Source of the DNA: an uncultured Pseudomonadota bacterium | GTDB lineage: Bacteria > Pseudomonadota > Gammaproteobacteria > Steroidobacterales > Steroidobacteraceae | Reading direction: 5' to 3' | Length of the DNA stretch: 38,117 nt | NCBI GenBank assembly: GCA_946479515.1 | Contig: CAMLGF010000034.1 | Location: forward strand, 1-38,117 | In this document: in pieces, positions 7,335 to 14,308 of the stretch | Numbering within the stretch: position 1 is the first letter of the stretch | How the letters are laid out: each line of letters starts with the position of its first letter | Translations under genes and position numbers: made by a program | The notes under the pieces: model-generated | Told to the model about the DNA's origin: nothing | What the model saw: the letters and a program-made list of their open reading frames with translations, nothing else | The model's database searches: none

Positions 7335-7907
7335 ATGCCACACCTGAGCCGGCGCGCCCTGCCGCTCGCCACCGTCGATCTCGCCCGCTTCCTCATCGGC
7401 AAGCGCCTGGTGCGCGCGCACCGCCGCGGCGAGATCGCCGGGCGCATCGTCGAGACCGAGGCCTATCCGCCCGGCGACCCCACGGGCTACGCGCGCCCCG
7501 GGCTAACTACCAGCAACGCGCCGCTGTTCGCGGCGCGCGGCACGGCATACGTGCGCATGGTGTACGGCACCTGCCTCACGCTGAACCTGGCCGCGGAGCG
7601 GCAGGGCACCGGCGCCGCCGTGCTGATCCGTGCGCTCGAGCCGCTGGCCGGCATCGATCTCATGTGCGCGCATCGCCCGGATTCGCGGCTGCGCGACCTG
7701 GCGCGCGGGCCGGGGCGGGTGTGCGCGGCGCTCGGCATCGGCCGCGAGCTGTCCGGCGTCGATCTCACCACCAGCGGCGTGCTCTGGCTGGAGGGCGGCC
7801 GAACGCCCGGAATCGCGGTGAGCACGCGCATCGGGCTGTCGCGCGATCAACACCTGCGCCTGCGTTTTCTCGAGCGGGGCAGTCCTTTCGTGAGCGTTCC
7901 GCCATAA
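7335..7907 (+). CDS. mpg: AAG/MPG-type 3-methyladenine DNA glycosylase, active-site variant
   Basis: A 190-residue cytoplasmic base-excision enzyme that removes alkylated purines. Recognisable blocks: ARFLIGKRLV, the catalytic Glu block VETEAY (Glu42, Tyr44), AYVRMVYG around 71-78 and LTLNLAAE, the region of the conserved Asn. The block that normally reads DPASHxYRGxTPRN here reads DPTGYARPGLTTSN, so the His equivalent to human His136 is Tyr52 and the Arg of TPRN is Ser. Length is near the family minimum (about 190-200). The start ATG 7335 is the first in-frame Met before the fold. The stop overlaps the start of the thioredoxin gene in TAATG at 7905-7909, so the two are probably coupled. Activity may be altered by the substitutions. 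Confidence 0.8.
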   Translation: MPHLSRRALPLATVDLARFLIGKRLVRAHRRGEIAGRIVETEAYPPGDPTGYARPGLTTSNAPLFAARGTAYVRMVYGTCLTLNLAAERQGTGAAVLIRALEPLAGIDLMCAHRPDSRLRDLARGPGRVCAALGIGRELSGVDLTTSGVLWLEGGRTPGIAVSTRIGLSRDQHLRLRFLERGSPFVSVPP

Positions 7908-8650
7908 TGCGCGCCATGCGTACGATGCTGATTTCACTCATGGCGCTGTTCTCGTGCCTGTGCCGGGCGCAGGATGCGCCGCTCACCGAGAACGATTTCC
8001 GCGGCACGCTCGGCCTCGGCGCGCACGTGCAACTCGCATATCGCGACCTCGGCTGTCGAGCGCTGACCTTCGATCAGTTCGTCACCGCCATGCATCAACC
8101 CGGCGTCACCTCCGAGGTGACCCGGGCGCCCGATGGCAGCGCGGCCACGTTGACCGTGCATCGCCGCGGCGGTGCGTCGTGCCCGTCGCCCTACGGGCCG
8201 GTGCGCGAGATGCCGGCGTTCGAACTGCGGGATCTGGCGGGGCGGCGGGTCACCGCCGCCTCGCTGCGCGGCAAGCCCACGCTCATCAATTTCTATTTCT
8301 CCACCTGCGCACCCTGCATCCTGGAGGTGGGCCCGCTCAACGCATTCGCCGCCTCGCGCCACGATCTCAATTTCCTGGCGGTCACCTTCGACGAGCCGGC
8401 CGAGGCGCGGGCCTTCGTGCAGCGTCATCGTTTCCGCTGGCGGGTGGTGCCGGACGGGCGCGATTTCATCGACCGGATGGCGGTGAACCGCTACCCGATG
8501 ATGGCGTTGTTCGACGCCCAGGGGCGGCTGCTCGGCATGCGCGCCGGCGGCGTCAGGGACGAGCTGGAGGCGGCCGCGGTGGGTCCGGCCCTGAAACGGT
8601 GGGTCGACGGACTGTTGCGCAGCCAGGCCGCGGCGGCGCTCGCGCCCTGA
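7907..8650 (+). CDS. Exported TlpA-like thioredoxin-fold protein
   Basis: A 247-residue protein with a signal peptide (cleavage likely after CLCRA, near residue 21). An N-terminal ~85-residue region that I do not recognise is followed by a TlpA/ResA-like thioredoxin domain: MPAFELRDLAGRRVTAASLRGKPTLINFYFSTCAPC, with the redox pair Cys134-Cys137 (CAPC), then LNFLAVTFDEPAEARAF and the cis-Pro loop NRYPMMALF. Likely a periplasmic thiol-disulfide reductase or a peroxiredoxin-like partner. Two further Cys residues (about 49 and 86) in the N-terminal part might be its own disulfide. Start ATG 7907 overlaps the glycosylase stop; ATG 7916 is an alternative. Why it is coupled to a DNA repair gene is not clear. 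Confidence 0.82.
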   Translation: MRAMRTMLISLMALFSCLCRAQDAPLTENDFRGTLGLGAHVQLAYRDLGCRALTFDQFVTAMHQPGVTSEVTRAPDGSAATLTVHRRGGASCPSPYGPVREMPAFELRDLAGRRVTAASLRGKPTLINFYFSTCAPCILEVGPLNAFAASRHDLNFLAVTFDEPAEARAFVQRHRFRWRVVPDGRDFIDRMAVNRYPMMALFDAQGRLLGMRAGGVRDELEAAAVGPALKRWVDGLLRSQAAAALAP

Positions 8651-8680
8651 TCCGGGGCGCGCGCTGTCAACTCCACGCCT

Positions 8681-8697
8681 GCTGGCGCGTTGCCAGC
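8681..8697. terminator. GC-rich hairpin between the thioredoxin and DUF1800 genes
   Basis: GCTGGC and GCCAGC form a perfect 6-bp stem with a 5-nt loop, 31 nt after the thioredoxin stop. There is no T-tract, so it is at best a weak terminator or a leader hairpin. It ends two nt before an ATG at 8700 and would hide that start, which favours the DUF1800 start at 8721. Confidence 0.3.
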
Positions 8698-8720
8698 TCA
8701 TGGGGACGGAAGCATCGGTG

Positions 8721-10154
8721 ATGCACAAGGCAACCTCGGCGGCCATTGCCGCAAATCGCTTCGGTCTGGGTGCGCGTCCGGGCGAGCTTGAGTCGCTCGG
8801 CGATCCCGACGGCTGGCTGCGGCGGCAGCTGCAGGGCAGTCCCCCGAGACTGGCCGATGCGCAACTGCGACCTTCCGCCGAAACGCTGGCGCGGGTCATG
8901 GAATTGCGGCGCGAGGCCGCGCAGGAACGCCGCGAGCGGCGGCGCCAGGGCGGCGAAGATGCGGCGGCGCCGGCCAAAGCGGCGCTGACGTTTCGCGCGC
9001 TGTATCGCCCCGTGTATCTCGCGGAAGTCCACGCGCGCTTCTCCCATGCCGTGAACACGGACCGGCCCTTCCTCGAGAGGCTGACGCAGTTCTGGACCAA
9101 CCACTTCGCCGTCTCGGTGGACAAGGTGCTGGTGCTGGGGCTTGCCGGCGCGATGGAACGCGAAGCCATCCGCCCGCGCGTCACGGGTCATTTCACCGAC
9201 CTGCTGCTCGCCGTCGAGCAGCATCCGGCCATGCTGCTGTATCTCGACAATGCGACGTCCATTGGCCCGAACTCGCAGGCTGCGCGCTTCACCGCGCGCC
9301 GCGGCCAGGCGCGCAAGCTCGACATCAACGAAAATCTCGCGCGCGAGATCCTCGAGCTGCACACGCTCGGCGTGAATGGCGGCTATACGCAGACGGACGT
9401 GACCACGTTCGCCAAGGCCATCACCGGCTGGTCGGTGGGCGGCCAGGATGCGGATCGCCGGCTGGCGCGGTCCTCGGTCGACCACGGCCGGCCGGGCGAA
9501 TTCTTCTTCCGCGAGGCCTTTCACGAGCCGGGCGCGAAGAAGTTGTTAGGCCGCAGCCATGGCGACGACGGCCGCGGCCAGGGCGAGGCCATGCTGCGTG
9601 ACCTGGCGCTGCGGCCGCAGACCGCGCGGCACGTCTGTACCAAGCTGGCTCGACACTTCATCGCCGACGATCCGCCGCAGGCGGCGGTCGAGCGCCTGAC
9701 CCGCGCCTGGCTGGATTCGCGCGGGCACCTGCCCGCGGTATACGCCGCATTGATCGAATCGCCCGAGGCCTGGCAGGCGCCGCTCGCCAAATTCAAGACG
9801 CCTGCCGACTACCTGCACTCCGCGCACCGCGGCCTCGCCATTCCGGTGCGCGACCCGCGGCGGGTCGTGCATGGTTTCGACTTGCTGGGTCAGCGCAGCC
9901 TCAGTCCCGGCTCGCCCGCGGGCTGGCCCGACACCAGTGCGGACTGGGATGGACCCTCGGCGCTGCTCAAGCGCATCGCCTGGGCGGACCTGGTGGCGCA
10001 GCGACTGGGCGATGAGCGCAATGCGCGCGAGCTCGCCCCGCGGCTTCTCGGCGGCTCGCTCAGCGACGATACCGCGCGGGCCATCGCCCGCGCGGAAAGC
10101 GGCACGCAGGCGCTGACCCTGCTGCTGGCCTCACCGGAATTCATGCGTAGATAG
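8721..10154 (+). CDS. DUF1800 family protein
   Basis: A 477-residue member of the DUF1800 family, recognised by AAIAANRFGLGARPGEL at the N-terminus, FWTNHFAVSVDK, LDINENLAREILELHTLGVNG, VTTFAKAITGW, and a C-terminal ASPEFMRR, the usual end of this family. Its molecular function is unknown in general; DUF1800 genes very often stand directly before a DUF1501 gene, as here (10-nt gap to the next start). I see no signal peptide. Start ATG 8721 has GGAAG nine nt upstream; ATG 8700 is in frame but sits against a hairpin. Residues 70-90 are an Arg/Ala/Glu-rich insertion, probably a coiled or flexible loop. Confidence 0.87.
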   Translation: MHKATSAAIAANRFGLGARPGELESLGDPDGWLRRQLQGSPPRLADAQLRPSAETLARVMELRREAAQERRERRRQGGEDAAAPAKAALTFRALYRPVYLAEVHARFSHAVNTDRPFLERLTQFWTNHFAVSVDKVLVLGLAGAMEREAIRPRVTGHFTDLLLAVEQHPAMLLYLDNATSIGPNSQAARFTARRGQARKLDINENLAREILELHTLGVNGGYTQTDVTTFAKAITGWSVGGQDADRRLARSSVDHGRPGEFFFREAFHEPGAKKLLGRSHGDDGRGQGEAMLRDLALRPQTARHVCTKLARHFIADDPPQAAVERLTRAWLDSRGHLPAVYAALIESPEAWQAPLAKFKTPADYLHSAHRGLAIPVRDPRRVVHGFDLLGQRSLSPGSPAGWPDTSADWDGPSALLKRIAWADLVAQRLGDERNARELAPRLLGGSLSDDTARAIARAESGTQALTLLLASPEFMRR

Positions 10155-10164
10155 GAGCGCTGCC

Positions 10165-11469
10165 ATGCTTCATGCCTCGACCGCGATGCAGACGGCGATT
10201 TCCCGGCGCCGCTTTCTCGAGACTTCGCTGTTCGCCGGTGCCAGCACGGTGATGGCGTCGCGCCTGGCGTTCGCGGCCGCGAACACCGACGCGCGCTTCG
10301 TCTTCGTACTGTTGCGCGGCGCGCTCGACGGATTGAGCGCCGTGCCGCCGACCAATGACCCGGACTATGCGCGACTGCGTGGCCAGATCGCCATCCCGCG
10401 CGGCGGCGACGGCGCGGCGCTGCCGCTCGACGGGGACTTCGGCCTGCATCCTTCGCTCGGCTTCCTGCATCGCTGCTACGCCGCCCGGCAGCTGGCGGTG
10501 CTGCATGCCGTCGCCACGCCGTATCGCGAGCGTTCGCACTTCGATGCGCAGAACGTGCTGGAGAGCGGCGCCAGCCGACCGCAGGGCACGAGCACCGGCT
10601 GGCTCAATCGCGCCCTGGCCACGCTGCCGGCGAGTCATTCGCGCGAGGCGGGAGTGGCACTGGGCGCCAATGTTCCTCTCGCGATGCGTGGGCCCGCGGA
10701 AGTGGCGTCCTGGTCGCCGACCCGGATCGCCGCGCTGGACGAGGCCACGCTGGCGCGCATCACCGACCTGTATGCGCGCGATCCGCTGCTCGCGCAGCGG
10801 CTCGCCGACGCGCTGCAAAGCGACGCCATCGCCAACGAGGCGCAGAAGGCGGCCGAGTCGGCGGCCCAGTCGGCGGCCGAGGACGGCACCGCGACCGGCA
10901 CGATGACCGACGATGTCGTGGCGCGCGACGCGCAGGAGAAACGCAATGTCAACACGCGCTACGTCGAAGCCGCGCGCGCCGCGGCGGGCTTTCTCCGGCG
11001 CGACGACGGCCCGCGCGTGGCCATGTTCGACACCAGCGGCTGGGACACGCATGCGAACCAGGGCGCGTCCACCGGCCAGCTGGCATCGCGGCTGCGCGGA
11101 CTCGACGCGGCGCTGGAATCGCTGGCCGACTCGCTCGGGCCGGTGTGGCGCCGCACGGTGGTGCTCGTGGCGACGGAGTTCGGCCGTACCGCCGCCATCA
11201 ACGGCACGCGGGGCACCGATCACGGCACCGGGGCGGCCGCCTTCCTGGCCGGCGGCGCCGTGCGCGGCGGCCGCGTCATCGCCGACTGGCCGGGCCTGAA
11301 GGCGTCGGCATTGCTCGAGAATCGCGATCTCAGGCCCACGCGCGATCTGCGATCCATCCTGAAGGGCGTGTTGCGCGATCACCTGGGCGTGGCGCCGGCG
11401 GCGCTGTCGGCCAGCGTTTTTCCCGAGAGCAACGCCGTCAAACCACTCGATGGGCTGATTCGCGGCTGA
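10165..11469 (+). CDS. DUF1501 family protein, Tat-type signal
   Basis: A 434-residue exported protein of the DUF1501 family, which belongs to the alkaline-phosphatase/sulfatase-like superfamily. The N-terminus has a twin-arginine-type signal (SRRRFLETSLFAGAS), then FVFVLLRGALDGLSAVPPTND, YRERSHFDAQNVLESG, MFDTSGWDTHANQG and VVLVATEFGRTAAINGTRGTDHGTG, all standard blocks. Asp, His and Thr residues in those blocks could form a metal site, but no substrate is known. An Ala/Gln/Glu-rich stretch near 230-255 looks like an inserted helix. ATG 10165 has TAGGAG upstream. It forms a two-gene unit with the DUF1800 gene, and its 3' end is just 10 nt from the convergent MFS remnant. Confidence 0.88.
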   Translation: MLHASTAMQTAISRRRFLETSLFAGASTVMASRLAFAAANTDARFVFVLLRGALDGLSAVPPTNDPDYARLRGQIAIPRGGDGAALPLDGDFGLHPSLGFLHRCYAARQLAVLHAVATPYRERSHFDAQNVLESGASRPQGTSTGWLNRALATLPASHSREAGVALGANVPLAMRGPAEVASWSPTRIAALDEATLARITDLYARDPLLAQRLADALQSDAIANEAQKAAESAAQSAAEDGTATGTMTDDVVARDAQEKRNVNTRYVEAARAAAGFLRRDDGPRVAMFDTSGWDTHANQGASTGQLASRLRGLDAALESLADSLGPVWRRTVVLVATEFGRTAAINGTRGTDHGTGAAAFLAGGAVRGGRVIADWPGLKASALLENRDLRPTRDLRSILKGVLRDHLGVAPAALSASVFPESNAVKPLDGLIRG

Positions 11470-11479
11470 GGAGACGCGC

Positions 11480-12157
11480 TCAGGCGGGTACCGGCGCCGC
11501 CTTCAGCTTCACCTCACGGTTCGGCAGATTGATGAATGCCGCCGTGGCGGCGAGAGCGGCGTCCGCGTACCACATCCAGGTGAAGTCGCCGAACCGATCG
11601 CGCACCACGCCCCCCAGGTAGGCGCCGAAGAACGCGCCGATCTGGTGGGTGAACGTCGCCAGCCCGAACAGGGTCGCCAGATACCGCACACCGAAGAGCT
11701 TGCCGATGAGCCCGGCCGTGGGCGGCACCGTGGCCAGCCACGTGAAGCCGAGCACCGCGGCGAATAGATAGAAGGTGGCCGGACTCTTGGGCGCCGCCAT
11801 GTAGACGAGCACGGCAACGGCTCGACTGAAGTACATGATGAACAACAGCCACTTCATGCGCATGACACCGCCCGCCCAGCCGGCAGTGAGCGATCCGGCG
11901 ACGTTGGCGAGCCCGATGATGGCGAGCGATGTCGCCGCCACGGAAGCCGGCAGGCTGCAGAGCCCGACTTCGCCCGGCAGGTGCGTCACCGGGAACGCGA
12001 TGTGGAAGCCGCAGGTGAAGAAGCCGGCATGCAGCAACCAGTAGCTCCTGTCGCGAGCGGCGAGGCGCAGCTGCGCGCGCAGCGTGGCCGGCGCGGCCTG
12101 CGAGGTCGCCGGCGCGCCAGTCGCGCCCAGGCATGCCGATGTTTCCGTGTTGCTCAT
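11480..12157 (-). pseudogene. MFS transporter, C-terminal half only (truncated)
   Basis: The minus strand encodes the last six membrane helices of a major facilitator superfamily permease: DRSYWLLHAGFFTCGFHIAF, IIGLANVAGSLTAGW, YLFAAVLGFTWLATVPPTAG, LATLFGLATFTHQIGAFFG, then FINLP near the end. This is the pattern of the second half of ~400-residue permeases. The first six helices are missing: homology starts near 12110, and upstream in the same strand lies isochorismatase-like sequence in the opposite orientation. An ATG at 12157 would give a 225-residue product, but half of the fold is absent, so a functional transporter is unlikely. The intact reading frame suggests the truncation is recent or that a half-size product is tolerated. 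Confidence 0.72.
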
Positions 12158-12543
12158 GATCGATCCGCAGCGCGAATACACCACCGGCAAGGTGCCGCTC
12201 GCCGGCATCGATGCGGCCGTGGAAGAGGGCGCGCGCCTGCTGGCATTCGCGCGCGCTGCCGGCATGCCCGTGATCCACGTATTGCACCACGCCCGGCCCG
12301 GCGCGAGCTCGTGCTGGCGGGTTTCGCCACGCACATGCGCATCAGCGCCACGGCGCGCTCGGCCATCGACCACGGCTTGCGCAACACCGTGGTGGCGGCG
12401 GCCACCGCGACGCGCGACCTGCCGCATGCACTGGGACATGGCGTCACCGCCGCGAGCGTCAACCAGGTGGGCACGCTCGCCGCGCCCTGGCCGACTGGTT
12501 TTCCGTGGCGGTCCAGAATACCGCCGCGTCGCACGTGCGGTAG
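12138..12543 (+). pseudogene. Decayed isochorismatase-family cysteine hydrolase
   Basis: Pieces of one isochorismatase-like protein are spread over three frames. The N-terminal part (12138 to about 12300) reads VSVLLMIDPQREYTTG and GMPVIHVLHHARPG. After a frame change near 12300 comes RRELVLAGFATHMRISATAR and TVVAAATATRDLPHALG. After another change near 12481 comes ALADWFSVAVQNTAAS, ending at TAG 12541. About 55 codons that should hold the catalytic Lys region are missing between the first two pieces, and the catalytic Cys of the THMC motif is Arg. Intact relatives have about 185-200 residues. It is head to head with the truncated MFS gene, so one deletion through a divergent pair could have damaged both. 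Confidence 0.72.
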
Positions 12544-12591
12544 AAGTTCCCCTGCGCGCGCGCCGTGGAAATTGCCACTGCAATAGTTGCC

Positions 12592-12619
12592 TTGACAAAT
12601 ATTTCGCCGCGGCGAGAAT
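12592..12619 (+). promoter_or_regulatory. Sigma70-type promoter for the marR-RND operon
   Basis: A perfect -35 box TTGACA (12592-12597), a 16-bp spacer and a -10 box GAGAAT (12614-12619, 4 of 6 matches) lie 30 bp upstream of the second MarR start. The surrounding 30 bp are the most AT-rich part of this neighbourhood. Confidence 0.55.
12604..12615. promoter_or_regulatory. Perfect 12-bp palindrome inside the promoter spacer, candidate MarR operator
   Basis: TCGCCGCGGCGA is its own reverse complement and lies between the -35 and -10 boxes of the marR-RND promoter. A repressor bound here would block RNA polymerase, which fits MarR autorepression. GC-rich palindromes arise easily in DNA of this composition, so the evidence is the position more than the sequence. 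Confidence 0.4.
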
Positions 12620-12649
12620 TCCCGGCCCGCGCCTCACCTGCGAGTACCC

Positions 12650-13147
12650 ATGACCGCCACCGCCCGGCGACTTCGCGACGCCGACCTCGTGCCGCCGCCG
12701 CAAGACGGCACGCAGCGCATGATCTGCCGGCAGATCAAGCAGGTCATGAGCTCGCTGACGCGCCGCGTCGATGCGCACATGCAGCCGCTCGAGCTCACCG
12801 GCATGCAATGGGAGCCGCTGATGCTGCTGTGGCTCAAACGAGCCGATACCGTGGCCGCGCTGGCGCGCGTCAGCCAGGTCGGCGTGCCTTCGATGACGCG
12901 CATGCTCGACCGTCTCGAGCAGAAGGGGCTGCTGCGCCGCGAACGTAGCGCCACCGACCGGCGCGTGGTCAACCTGCACCTCACGCCCAAGGGTCGGCGC
13001 GCAGCGAGCAGGATCTGGCCGATCGTGGTCGAGGGTATGAACGTGCACCTCGAGGGATTCCGCAAGGGCGAGCTCGACCAGCTCAGCGCACTGCTGGGCC
13101 GCATGCTGACCAATGGCGCGCGCGATGCGCAGAAGAACGAGAAATGA
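12650..13147 (+). CDS. MarR-family transcriptional regulator of the RND operon
   Basis: A 165-residue winged-helix protein. HTH and wing are at about 62-115: VAALARVSQVGVPSMTRMLDRLEQKGLLRRE followed by TDRRVVNLHLTPKG. It is the first gene of an operon: its TGA overlaps the ATG of the RND adaptor (ATGA at 13144-13147), so it is translationally coupled to the pump it probably represses. The likely operator is the palindrome at 12604-12615. ATG 12650 is the only start upstream of the fold; its ribosome binding site is weak (GCGAG). The inducing ligand cannot be predicted. It is a separate lineage from the MarR at 2005, with which it shares only family motifs. Confidence 0.9.
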   Translation: MTATARRLRDADLVPPPQDGTQRMICRQIKQVMSSLTRRVDAHMQPLELTGMQWEPLMLLWLKRADTVAALARVSQVGVPSMTRMLDRLEQKGLLRRERSATDRRVVNLHLTPKGRRAASRIWPIVVEGMNVHLEGFRKGELDQLSALLGRMLTNGARDAQKNEK

Positions 13148-14307
13148 TCATGCACACCCGCAAGACCTCGCAATACGTTGCCGCCGCGGCCGCCCTGGCC
13201 GGTAGCCTGCTGCTCGCCGCCTGCGGCAAGGAGCAAAGTGGGCCGCCACCGCCCCCGGAAGTCGGAGTGATCACGCTCGAGCCGCGCAATGTCGCCATCA
13301 CCGACCAGCTGCCGGGCCGCACCACCGCCTACCGGGTGGCCGAGGTCCGCCCGCAGGTCACGGGCATCGTGAAGCGCCGCCTGTTCACGGAGGGCGCGGA
13401 AGTGAAGGCCGGCGAGCAGCTCTTCCAGATCGATGCCGGGCCGTATCGCGCGGCGCTGTCCTCGGCCGAGGCGGCGCTCAAGCGCGCCGAGGCGCAGGCG
13501 GTCACGGCCAAACTACTTCAGGAGCGCTACGCGCCCTTGATAGCCGCCAACGCGGTTTCCCGGCAGGAGAACGACGAGGCGATCGCCGCGCGGGCCCGCG
13601 CCGAGGCCGACGTCGCCGCCGCGAAGGCGCAGGTGGAAGGCGCGCGCATCAACCTCGTATACACGCAGCTGCTGTCGCCGATCGCCGGGCGCATCGGGCG
13701 CGCGCTGGTGACCGAAGGCGCGCTGGTCACCTCCGGCCAGGCGGCCGCACTGGCCACGGTGCAGCAGCTCGATCCCATCTACGTCGACATCACCCAGTCA
13801 TCCACCGAGCTGCTGCGCCTGCAGCGTCAGTTCGCCAGCGGTGCACTGGTCAAGAACGACAGGAATGAGGCCGAGGTGTCGCTGACCCTCGAGGACGGCA
13901 TGCCATACGCGGAGCGCGGCCGGCTCAAGGTGTCGGAGGTTTCAGTGGAGCCGTCCACCGGCTCGGTGACGCTGCGTGCGGTGTTCCCGAATCCGCGACG
14001 CGAGCTCCTGCCCGGCATGTTCGTGCGCGCGCAGCTCACGCGCGGCACGCGCGAGGCGGCCCTGCTGGTGCCGCAGCGCGGCGTCTCGCACAACTCCAGC
14101 GGCCAGGCCACGGTCATGCTCGTCGAGCAGGGCAACAAGGTTGCCGAGCGCGTGGTGACCGCCGACCGCGCCATCGGCAGCGAGTGGTTGATCACGTCCG
14201 GATTGAAGCCGGGCGATCGCGTCGTGCTCGATGGCCTGCAGAAAGTGAAGCCGGGTGGCGAAGTGAAGCCGGTGCCGGTGGAGTCGCCCGAAGTGGCCGC
14301 TCGCTGA
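13144..14307 (+). CDS. acrA: RND efflux periplasmic adaptor (AcrA/MexA family), lipoprotein
   Basis: A 387-residue membrane-fusion protein. A lipobox (LLLAAC, Cys27) predicts lipid anchoring to the inner membrane. Family blocks in order: [20 protein letters not shown] (first beta-barrel/lipoyl half), [20 protein letters not shown] (lipoyl), an Ala/Glu-rich alpha-hairpin around 100-160, [20 protein letters not shown] (second lipoyl half), and [12 protein letters not shown] with [16 protein letters not shown] towards the end. It links the inner-membrane pump encoded next to an outer-membrane channel. It is coupled to marR by an ATGA overlap and precedes the pump gene by one nt. ATG 13150 is a possible alternative start. 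Confidence 0.95.
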   Translation: MIMHTRKTSQYVAAAAALAGSLLLAACGKEQSGPPPPPEVGVITLEPRNVAITDQLPGRTTAYRVAEVRPQVTGIVKRRLFTEGAEVKAGEQLFQIDAGPYRAALSSAEAALKRAEAQAVTAKLLQERYAPLIAANAVSRQENDEAIAARARAEADVAAAKAQVEGARINLVYTQLLSPIAGRIGRALVTEGALVTSGQAAALATVQQLDPIYVDITQSSTELLRLQRQFASGALVKNDRNEAEVSLTLEDGMPYAERGRLKVSEVSVEPSTGSVTLRAVFPNPRRELLPGMFVRAQLTRGTREAALLVPQRGVSHNSSGQATVMLVEQGNKVAERVVTADRAIGSEWLITSGLKPGDRVVLDGLQKVKPGGEVKPVPVESPEVAAR

Positions 14308-14308
14308 C

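Noticed and set aside
11480..13048. 522-codon minus-strand frame as one long MFS gene
   Set aside because: Only the last ~225 codons look like a permease; the part upstream of 12157 is antisense to the MarR gene and the isochorismatase remnant and has shadow composition.
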